DNA of 62,000 nucleotides. It comes from Mesostigma viride. Lineage: Eukaryota; Streptophyta; Mesostigmatophyceae; Mesostigmatales; Mesostigmataceae. Both the position numbers and the translations under genes were made by a program. Shown piece by piece: positions 46,491 to 58,400 of this stretch. The notes under the pieces are model-generated. The model saw only the letters and a list, made by a program, of their open reading frames with translations. It did no database searches and had not been told where the DNA came from. The stretch covers positions 1-62,000 of the forward strand of contig RPFO01002136.1 in NCBI GenBank assembly GCA_009746045.1, written 5' to 3'. Position 1 is the stretch's first letter. Each line of letters begins with the position of its first letter.

Positions 46491-49400
46491 TCAATGCGGA
46501 GCCCACCTCATCAGAGTCCATCGCTGTAGACGCCCACCCCCTCTTTGTGCTCCAGGTACTTGTTTCAGGTACTCTTCCACTTCGCGCCGGGCCAAGTCTA
46601 GCGGGGTTTTCCCCTTCTGCACAATGAGCCGCCATTATAGTGGGTAAGCAGGACAACAGTCCCATAAGCACAGTCCTGCTGATGCTTCCGACCATGTGCA
46701 TGCTGATCGCGGCCAGAAAGGCAATAAACTTGTGGGCATGGATGCCCGACGCACCCCGGCACCTCACATCCTCAACATACAACCATGTCCAGACTCCATT
46801 TTGCTTCTGCTGCCGTGATACACCCTGGAAACTATTCATGGTATAAATTCTTCTAGTAATAAGTCATAGCATCCACCATGCATGCAGCTTACACCCGCTC
46901 ACTCCCCATGATAAGCAGACTGAACTGAAAATGTTGAGCAGACTCGGCCTTCAAGTGTGAATGGCAGGCAGAACAACCTTTGACAAGGGTGACTAATTCA
47001 AAGTCACACTTGCATCTTAAGTCACTGGGAAATGCTGTCTTAGAACTACATGTAATTCCAAACTTGGCCCACTAGGGCCTGCCGCACAGAAAGCTTCAAT
47101 ATTCTGTGATGGTGACTTGCAATGGCGCTAGTCACACGCATGTCATCTGATGTTCAGATATTCAGGAATGTGGCGCATTCCAGCGCCCCCGGGCTTTCTT
47201 CACAAACTAAAACTACAACATGCGTGGCCACTGACGGCTGGCCCACAAATGTTCCAGATTGACTTTTTCAGCGTGACTTGTGTGAGCTCTTGCTCGTTCC
47301 ATATTTAACATGCCAATGAGGCTCAAAGAGGAGGCCACAGCCAGTAATAGACACATTTCCAATCAAGCCGCAGTGTCTAACATAACTTTGGTTTACTAAG
47401 CGGAATGATTGAGCACAGGTAGCGCAGCAGAAACTGCGTGGCCAGTATGTGTAGCGCCAGGCCTCGGCGATACTGTGGTGTCAGACTTATTTTGTTATCA
47501 GTACCCCTGTGGTGCTTGGCGCCAATAGTACGTGGATCTGTAGTACAGTCTTGCCATACGTACCTTGCTGCTCACGCAGTCAGTGCGAGGAGGGAGAGGG
47601 TGGCTGACTGGCTGTCCCTTTTGCAGCACCCACCCACCCGCCCGCCCGCCCGCCCGCCTGCCCGCCCGCCCGCCCGCCCGCCCCGCCCGCCCGCCCGCCC
47701 GCCCGCCGCCCGCCCGCCCGCCCGCCCGCCGCGCCGCCCGCCCGCCCGCCCGCCCGCCCGCCCGCCCGCCCGCCCGCCCGCCCGCCCGCCCGCCCGCCCG
47801 CCCGCCCGCCTGCTCGCCCCCCCCCCCACCTCCCCACGCTGATTTCAGGGAACAGTTTCAGGCTGCATGCAGGAACTGCTCATGCCAGCTGAGGCTGAAG
47901 CTGTTTCCCGCCCAAGGCACAGCTGATGTAGGCGACAATGGCTATTAAGTCTTGCCAGACTATGAGCATCTGTTTTCTGGTCACACTCCTCCAATGGTCA
48001 AATGCTTACCATCCGTGTGGCTGGCGGCCATATGAACAACACCTGTGCCAGACTGCAGGGGGTCCCTCTTGTACCTTTACACTAAGCTTTTTTAAAAGAA
48101 TCGATTTTTATTTCCCCGTAGCTAGACTTTGGCGGTCTATGCTTTTGGGCCACTACGCAACTTATCGCAAGGGCAGGCAGTTAATGTTGAATGAGCTACA
48201 AATCTTCTCTTTTCAGGATTTTAGGACCAAATAACTTTGCGATTGGCCCCCCATGCCATGGCTGTGTGGAAGACAACGCCCTAACATAGGCTCACAGCTG
48301 GGGAGGCCCTAGAAGGCCGCACTTCGCAGTTGATGCCACTTCCTTCAAAGGGCCCAAACAGATTTTGTCTTAAAAATAATGGCCCAGGAGGCTTGCAGGA
48401 GGTCTAAACTTTTTTGTTGTACCCAAAGGATGTTGCCAAGAAAAAGAAAGAAAGCTTTCCACAACTTATCCTTTTTTGGCTCAAATAGTACTCGTACTAC
48501 CTACCAACTTTGACCGATCCACCATTTGATTGAGACAAGAAGTGGGCACTGCAGAAACCGTGAGTGAGCGTGCCACGCTGTACCCATTTTCATTACTAGC
48601 GGAGTTCTTGTTACCCCAGATAAACAAGAACAAAGGGTAGGGTGGGTGGGTGGGACAAGAAAAAGAGGCCTAGAACATTGTGCAAACAGGCCCTCAGGGT
48701 GGCGATGCCCAGTTTCTCCCCACGAGCCATCTGCAACTAACTTTGTTTGCTTAACATACAGAACTAGGAATGGCCATACACGTCTGGCCACGTCAGGCTA
48801 ACTCACGGAACAGGTCCAGCCCAAGGCCCAAAACTTCTAGCACCAGCTGTATACCTGCGCCTATTTCCATCTGTTATAGAGAAAGGAACTTAAACAGTAA
48901 TGAATATACGTGCTGGGAATTCGAGCCCCATGCTACATGTTCACAAGTATTTTGAAAGACCTTGATACCGCCCGTATGCGTATTGAAGCCATCGATGTAT
49001 AAAGTGGAGTGCATTCCGTGTAGATTTCCACTAACAAGCTTATTTCAGCCCAGATCAGCCCCTACATGCAAAAGTGGGAACAAAATGCAAAACCAGCTGG
49101 TCATGACATATGCCGTTCTTTTATAATGGCACCGTGCCTTATTCTCCCTCTGAAATCCATGGGAACTCATAGTCACAGTTAAGTTGGTTGTTGGTGGGCA
49201 GTTTCTCTGACACGCAGCTGTAGGCTCAGATGTGGTGGTGACTATCTCAAACCAATGTTGCCATTGAACTTCCAGCAACGCCCATTTCCTTTGTGTGGCA
49301 CTGAAAGCAACGGGCATAGCTGTTCTGCATGCTGAAACGTTGCCTGGGTAATCCTAACTTTGCAATCCTTTTGGGCTGCAGGCTACCAACATTGCAAGAC

Positions 49401-52400
49401 CGCAGAGGCTATTCACCCATACCATTCCCCTGGCACTGCCTGGGGTGTCTCAGTTACCTGACAAAGATTGCGAGGCACATGCTGTAGCAAATCCGAAGGA
49501 GTTCTCGCATCTTATTCCCCTAATCCATTTGGCTACAGTAACTTAAAAGAAGTAAGAGACCCCCTCTGCTCCCCCCGACTTAAACCGGTTCCGACCTAAA
49601 TGACCGACTTAAACTGCTAACTTAACGCCTTCAGTTCAGACTTAGGTTGGACGACTTAAACTACGGGCACCTTAAAGACGAAAACCAGGAAAAACAGAAG
49701 ACCAAATGAAGTCGGCGACCTAAGGATAAGTAGGAGTGAGCACGCTTCTGCCTGCAGCCCCGCGCCGTCCTTGGGTGTACGGTGCGGCGTATCTCCAAGA
49801 TTTAGGTCCGAAGTTGCAGAAGGGGCAAACAGCACTCGAACTCGACTTTCGCCCAACCTAAACTGGCAACCTAAACAAGCACCCGTACTTAAGTCGTTCG
49901 GAGGTGGCAGAAGGGGTCTAATCATGCTTTCGGTCTGTGGATATCACAACCTACCACAAAACGTGTTGTACATGAAGCTAGAAGGGCAGGTTGTGAGGAG
50001 AAGAAAACCTAGTTGTTGAACTTCAAATCTATATATATGCCCCCAACTGCATAAGAATGGGTAACTTTCCTTCACAAGTTCTGCGAGATGGCTTGTACAT
50101 TCAGGTTGCATGTCAGGGTGCACAACAACGCCATATCCACTTGGCTAACGGACCGGCAAATTTACTTTACTACCCGGCAAAGAAAATGGTGTGACTGATC
50201 AAATCCATCTAATCTAGCATGTGATGTTATGAATAACAGGAATACCGAAATCAGCACAAGATTTTACTCCATCTATACAGCTATATGAACTGACTTGCTG
50301 CACCATCCCACTTGGTAAAACAACCACTTACTTGATCCAGTGTGTTCACATCCATCTTCTTGTCCTCCACCAGGTACTTGACCACCTCCAGGTGATCTTT
50401 CTCAGCAGCAAAATGAAGCGCAGTGCGCCCATCCTGCTTTGGACCAATCCCAGAGACACCAAACCATGGCCAATCAGAACTGGTCAAGGGTTTGGATTAG
50501 GCGCAAAGGAGAGAGATTGCAACCTGGACCAAGCATTATGGCACATCCTGTAATGCCACTTTGTGCCACAAGCCCAGCGAAAGAAGTGATTGCCAAGAAG
50601 TGAGGGCTTCACTTTCCATCCAGCAAGCAGTGGCATTTGGCCGAAGACTTCTGGAAGTAACAAAAGAACAAAGTTTTTTTTCTCGATTTTTTTACATTCT
50701 GGGGCGCTCATCTTTGCAATTAGTCAAAGGCTTGTGCATGTCTAGACATGGACGTTTTACAACTTATAATTCTGGGCCCTGCGTCTTGCTGGCGACTGCC
50801 GTTGCCACAACACAGCCTAGCCATCGGAGCTAAGCCGAGTATGCGGGGGCCATGGTACTCACCGTAGTGCACAACCAGCCTGCAGGAATCGCCATTTTTG
50901 CCACCCAGATCAACGTGCATGTGCCATGCCCAGGCTATGGTCAATGGGTAAATCAAAGGAGGCATGCCCTGCATTCCATACAGGGCCATATTCCTGGTAC
51001 CCTGCATTTAAGCTCCCAGTCCAATATGGACATTGGACCATGGGGCTTCAGAATGCGCCAGTGGTTCGATCAAGGTTTTTGCACTGAGCCTAATGTGGCA
51101 TATTGAACTGCGGAAACTAGCTTTGGCTCGGCCAATGTGTGGCTTTTAGCCAACAAGAATTGGGGTTGGCACGGCCACATGTGGCAAGTGGCGGGCGGGC
51201 AAGTCCCTGCTCACACAATGCTCCCTTCTGAACCTGTAACCTGCCACTGGCGGGCGGCCTGCCGAGTCAGTCAGTCAGTCAGTCAGTCAGTTGGATACTT
51301 GGATCCCACGCTGGTCATATCTAGCCAGACAAAGCCTTACGAGTGACTGTTGTTGTTGTTGATTCCCGTGCCAGACATGGCCAGAAGAGTGACTGAGAGT
51401 GAGTCCCGAGCGCAGGAGTGCAGAATCTTCAAGTATACTGCGGCGTGGCGCGGCGCTTACTGGCCAGTCAGTTAGTGAGCGTCAGGCGACCAACGCACGC
51501 AAGTCAACAGGCCGACAGCCGATTCTGTAGGAAAGGCACGGGGCACTGGGCCATTGGTGACTGGCGGAAGCTGCTAGTTCTACTACATACTACTATTAGA
51601 TATGTACTAGGGAGACGTGTGGTGGAGAGCCGGCTGGAACTCATGTTGACACGGCCAATTGAGGCGTCATTAGGTACTAGCATTGCATTCAGCACGGCCA
51701 TTAGGTGGTGACCAGCAATTGCCAAGTAGCACAGCACCGGCGGCCATTATGTGGGAGCTGTATTGGGAGCTGTCATTTGGGGGTGGTATCGCCACAAATT
51801 GCTAAAACTGGCGCCGCACTGCCACATTTGGCGAGCAAACGACACCAATTAACTAAAGAAACAATGGAATGCGTGTCTGCCAACAATATTCCCACAATGT
51901 GTGAACCTTTCATAGACAGTATTCCGCACCCCCCCATTGGAGGCAGATGGCCAGCCAGAGGACTGCAGATCTAGGCGCCATGCGAGGGGCATAGCCACCC
52001 CCATGCTGGTGCACTAAACAAGTTGAAGGTGCGAAGCCGAAGCAAGAGGTCAAAGAGTCACCAGAGACATTATGGAGAATGGAAGACTTTTGTTTTTCTC
52101 TACAGGGTCAGGCCGGTACGGAGCTAGCATGGCAATTTTCAAATCCAGTGAAACCCCCTTGCGCCCAGGAGGGACAATCCTCCATACTACCTTACCATAC
52201 CCTGCTGGTAGAATTACCTTATCATACCCTGCTACGGAATGCAGTCAAAGATCTCAGCTAGAAGAAACACCTGGGATGGGGATGCCCCCACCGGCACTCT
52301 CAGAGATTACATACATAGATCAAAGACAGGCGGTTGCAGCAGGTAGGAAAAGCCTTGTCCATCCCAGATGTGGATGGTAGGGCATGTCAGCTGTGGGCCA

Positions 52401-55400
52401 GCCTTGTGCTGCAAGGTGCACTCCCTTCCACATGATGGCCCATAGGTCAGCCGCTTATTCAGTTGTAATGCTCAACAACTTCGAACTAGCAATGTCAGCT
52501 GTTTGAGTCAAAGATAATGTCCTGTAGGCTGATGCACGAAAAGCACAGCAAGGAAAGATGCATGGATACAACTGAAGTGACCGCCTAGCCCAAAATGTGC
52601 GGCCAGCCTAGTACTGCATGGTGGACTCGGCTCATTTGGCTGAAGCGCGTGTGCCCAAGCAGTACCCAGGGTTCACCAGAACCGGCACTAGTCGCGATTA
52701 CCGCTTTGGCAATTGGGATAACTTGCTTCGGGAACTCAAACTTATGCTTGGCGGAGCTGCAGTCTCTCTCCATTTTCCCCCCGTGGCCACTTTCTCGATC
52801 AACGTAAGGGATTAATTGGCCATACCTAGCAGCTAATTTTATGCAAGAATCAACTCCATGAGGCAACCTTATGCCACTCCTGGCTGCCTGAGCCATGCTG
52901 TCAATGAGCTTCTAGATCTGCTGTTGTGCTGCTGCACTGAAATGTTGCCACTGGGCATGGCAGGTACCACATCGTGACAGCGGGGGTGATGTTGACCCTG
53001 GTCGCCAGGGAACGTGGCTTGCACAGGCAAATGCGTATCCCAGTATAGGACAGTGGTAGATAATCTACACAGGCAAGGTTGTATACGCCAGGCTAACCCA
53101 ATGGGAAAATATGGGTGGTTGACTAACTCCTATGTGGCATGCAAGGTAACATCATTTCCTGCCGTTCAAATTTAAAAATGTGACACATGAGAATGTAACG
53201 AAAAAGTTGACTTCATGCTATCAAGCCCACATTGCAACAATGGAAGAAAACATGTCCTTTGCCCCACAAAGGTCATCTACTTACCTTCACTGTGCCAGGC
53301 AGGAGAGAGGCAAACTATAGGTACCCAGAATTCGTGTGCCGCCATGGCCAGGGAAACAAGCAGTTTTGAAAATGCCCTCAGACCAAATTAGACTGTGTTG
53401 CTTTCTTGTCGGTGATCACCTACACTGTCCTTGGCCTCCAGGTCCATCCCCTGTTCCTCCACCAGGTACTTGACCAGCTCCAGCTCGCCTTTCTTAGCCG
53501 CCCAGTGAAGCATGTTGTGTTCATTCTGCATTGCATACAAACAAAGTAAATCGTGGCAAGCAGCATTCGTTGAAAATGCTGTCAACGGCCGAGGCACCAA
53601 GGAAAAGCAAGTGAACGATTCCTTCCATCAACTTACTACGTAATCAATGCAACCACCATAATAGACAAAGCAACAAGTGAGACCAGGCAGATGATTGTGT
53701 CATATGGTGCCATGCTAAATTCATGGGAACTTGCCTCATCCTTGGTTTCCAGGCTCATCCACTTGGCCTCCACCAGGCACTTGACCAGTTCCCGGTGGCC
53801 TTCCTTTACAGCATGGAGTGCGTACCCATCAACCTGTCGTATGTAGAGGAGGTGCGAATAACCACTTACTTGATCCAGTGTGTTCACACCCATCTTCTTG
53901 TCCTCCACCAGGTACTTGACCACCTCCAGGTGATCTTCCTCAGCAGCACAATGAAGCGCAGTGCGCCCATCCTGCTTTGGACAAATCCCAGAGACACCAA
54001 ACCATGGCCAATCAGAACTGGTCAAGGGTTTGAATTAGGCGCAAAAGAGAGAGATTGCAACCTGGACAAAGCATTATGGCATATCCTGTAATGCCACTTT
54101 GTGCCACAAGCCCAGCGAAAGAAGTGATTGCCAAAGGGCTTCACTTTCCATCCAGCAAGCAGTGGTATTTTGCCGAAGACTTCTGGAAGTTACGAAAGAA
54201 CAAAGTTTTTTTTCTCGATTTTTTTCCTTCTGGGACGCTCATAGTTAGGTTAATATTGTGCGGAAAGCTTTTGCCACTCAGCCTCTAAGGTTCCGCACAA
54301 TATTACCAGCGATAACCACTCGCTGGTACACTCAAGTTCATACAGCTTCACGCACAACCACTTACTTGATCCAGTGTGTTCACATCCGTCTTCTTGTCCT
54401 CCACCAGGTACTTGACCACCTCCAGGTGATCTTCCTTAGCAGCACAATGAAGCGCAGTGCGCCCATCCTGCTTTGGACCAATCCCAGAGACACCAAACCA
54501 TGGCCAATCAGAACTGGTCAAGGGTTTGGATTAGGCGCAAAAGAGAGAGATTGAAACCTGGACAAAGCATTATGGCATATCCTGTAATGCCACTTTGTGC
54601 CACAAGCCCAGCGAAAGAAGTGATTGCCAAAGGGCTTCACTTTCCATCCAGCAAGCAGTGGTATTTTGCCGAAGACTTCTGGAAGTTACGAAAGAACAAA
54701 GTTTTTTTTCTCGATTTTTTTCATTCTGGGACGCTCATAGTTAGGTTAATATTGTGCGGAAAGATTTTGCCACTCGGCTTCTAAGGTTCCGCACAATATT
54801 ACCAGCGATAACCACTCGCTGGTACACTCAAGTTCATACAGCTTCACGCACAACATTTCAAGCCAAATCAAGCAGTTACACCCTCCGCATTGGTAGGTAT
54901 ACTAAATAATTATGAGGCTGGGCGCCGGCCAGCTGCAAACGATAAATAAAACAAAAGAATTTTGATTAACTAATTCCCGAGTGAAGTGAACTGTAGTTTT
55001 TGAAGCTACCAAACAAACAAAGAAAGTGTAAATAATTATTATTTTCCTGTCACATGTGCAGCTTTCTCGCTAACAAACAAAGAAATATTAAATCTCTGGC
55101 TGAAAAATGTGCTTTTCCTAGCCGTAAGAGCAGTGCGTCCGGCTGGGTTATACAGAACAAAGTCAACAAACAAAGAATTATTAAATTTTGCAGCCAGTTC
55201 AACGGTTGTTCGGTAACCAAACAAACAAACTAATAATTAATTAATTGGGCGGGCACAGTAGCACTTTCAACCAATAAAACGCTATTGTCTAATTCCGAAG
55301 GGCCTTTCGGCTGAACCGAATTAAAACTACCAATGCGGAGGGTGTATCAAACGAATATTAGCATGGGTAATTGGAGCAAAAAATGATTCGGTTGACCTTC

Positions 55401-58400
55401 TCTTTCACCCTAGTGGGGAACTCCATCTGTGCTGTTGAGTGAAACATTGGCGTTGTTGTGTGTAACATTTGGACGTGGGGTCCCCAAACACCCCAGGCAA
55501 CGCAGGTCAAGGCTCTGCTGCTTCCCTGTTCAGTACCAACATACCTCGTCCTTGGCCTCCAGGCTCATCCCCTTGTCCTCCACCAGGTACTTGACCAGCT
55601 CCAGGTGGCCTCCTTGCGCAGCCTTGAGCAGCGAGTTGGCCTTCCACTATTCAATACAAGACAACGCATTCCAAAGCAACAGCATACACTTAGCATGAGT
55701 TACTACCGAAAACTAGGCTAGCCCGACTACGTTCCCCCACAGACCTATTAATAGCAACAACAAGGACAAAAGGCAAGCACATGTGAAGGTACCATAGCGT
55801 TCGTAAAGTAGTTGCCACAAAAGATGGCGCCAAGTCCAATACAGTCTGTTGGGGTCCATGGACAATGTCCGCTCAGTACAATGTGGCTGCAGATGATCGA
55901 AGATTCCGGAACAAAGGACCCAGCGCTAGCCATGACTTGGTCCAGGAAATGACTCAGCCAGGGAAAAGTGAATCAAGCAGCAAAGCGCCCAAGGTCAGAT
56001 TATGCCCAGAGCACACCCAGGAAGCCGGGTACCCAACTCCCCTAGGAAACACAGGTTAAGGCTCTGCTGCTTCCTTGCTCAGTACCAGCATACCTTGTCC
56101 TTGGCATCCAGGCTCATCCGCTTGCTCTCCACCAGGTACTTGACCAGCTCCAGGTGGCCTCCTTGCGCAGCATTGAGCAGCGAGTTGGCCTTCCACTATT
56201 AAATACATGACAAACGCAATCCAAAGCAACAGCATACACTAAGCATGAGTTACTACAGAAAAGCAGCCTTGCTGGACCATGTTGCCCCTCAGACGTATGA
56301 ATTTCGACAACAAGGACAAAAGGCAAGCATATGTGAAGGTACCATAGGGTTCGTAATATATAGTTGCCGGAAAGATGGTGCCAAGTCCAATTATGTCTGT
56401 TGGGGTCCATGCACAGTGTGCACTCAGTACGATATGGCTGCAAACAATCTGAGATTGCGGAACAAAGGACCCAATCATTACTTGGTTCAGGAAATGATGG
56501 AGCCAGGGAAAAGTGAATCAAGCAGCCATACAACCAAGGTCAATCTATTGCCCAGAGCACACCCAGGAAGCGGGGTCCCCAAATCCGACAGGCAACACAG
56601 GTCGAGGCTTGGCTCTGCTGCCTCTTTGCTCAGTATCAACATACCTTGTCCTTGGCTTCCAGGCTCATCCCCCTGTCCTCCACCAGGTACTTGACCAGCT
56701 CCAGATTTTTGTCTCCAGCAGCTGCAGCAAAGAGAAGCGCGTTCATCCCATCCTGGATTGAGCAAGCCACAATAAGCAGCGCCCAGATGATTGTCAGCAT
56801 GGTAAGCGAGGGACAAAAACACGCCCGCCCTCTTTTCCTCAACGGATACCTATTGTGCCAACCACAGCGATTAGCATGACCACATCCAGGTATGGAAGCT
56901 CCTGTGAGGGCGGTCGTAAATCGCAACGCAGTGGCCGCAAAAGATGGTGCCAAGTCAAACGTAGTCTGTTGGGGCCCATGGACAATGTCAGTACGACATG
57001 GCTGCAGACGATGGAAAATTGCGGAACAAAGGACCCAGCCACTTGGTTCAGGAAATGACTCAGCCAGGGAAAGTGAATCAAGCACCCAAGCACCCAAGGT
57101 CAGTCTATTGCCTAGAACACATGCACCCAGGATGCGGGCTCCCCGAATCCCCCCCCCAGGCAACGCAGGTTAATGCTCTGCTGCCTCTTTGCTTAGTACC
57201 AACATACCTTATCCTTGACTTCCACGCTCATCCCCTTGTCCTCCACCAGGTACTTGACCAGCTCCAGGTGGCCTCCTAGCGCAGCACGGTGAAGCGCATT
57301 GCGCTCATACAGCTTCACGCACGACATTTCAAGCCAAATCAAGCAGTTATCAAATGAATATTAGCATGGGTAGTTGGAGTGAAAAATGATTCGGTTGAAC
57401 TCCTCTTTCACCCTAGTGGAAAACTCCATCCTACAGTTAAGTGAAACATTGGCGTTGTTGTGTGTAACATTTGGACTTGCCCAATGCCATTATCCAGAAC
57501 TGTTGGCGAAAGCGGGGCGAAAAAAACGATGCAGTGTGGGCTATAACCAAAACCTTATACCAGGCAGGGCTGACGACAAAACAGGAGCCAAATGGTGCCA
57601 GCGAACCAGTGCATTCAAACAATATCTGTTCCTAATCCTCTACGTATCCTAAAGTAGCTGCCACAAAAGATGGTGCCGAGTCAAACGTAGTCTTGATGGG
57701 GTCCATGAATTGTGTGCGCTCAGTACGATATGGCTGCAAACGGGAGATTGCTCAACCAAGGACCCAGCGCTAGCCATGACTGGGTTCAGGAAATGATGGA
57801 GCCAGGGAAAAGTGAATCGAGCAGCCATGCAACCAAGGTCAATCTATTGCCTACAACACACCCAGGAAGCGGGGTCCCCAAACACCCCAGGCAACACAGG
57901 CTAAGGCTCTACTGCTTCCTTGCTCAGTACCAACATACCTTGTCCTTGGCACAGATTAAAGCTCGGCTGCTTCCTTGCTCAGCACCAACATACCTTGTCC
58001 TTTGCACAGGTTGACGCTCGGCTGCTTCCTTGCTCAGCACCAACATACCTTGTCCTTGGCCTCAAGGCTCATCCCCTTGATCTCCACCAGGTACTTGACC
58101 AGCTCCAAGTTGTTGTCTCCAGCAGCTGCAGCAAAGAGAAGCGCGTTGCTCCCATACTGGATTTCGCAAGCCACAATAAGCAGCGCCCAGATGATTGTCA
58201 GCATGGTAACCCAAGATAAAAACTTTGACGCGCCCGCCCTCTTTCCTTCAACGGATACCTATTGTGCCAACCACAGCGATTAGCATGACCAGATGCAGGT
58301 ATGGAAGCTCCTGTGAGGGCGGTTGTAGATCGCAACGCAGTGGCCGCAAAAGGTGGTGCCAAGTCAAACGTAGTCTGTTGGGGCCCATGGACAATGTGCG

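Noticed and set aside
47438-47948. PARPPARP and GGRAGGRA proteins
   Set aside because: GCCC microsatellite read in several frames on both strands.
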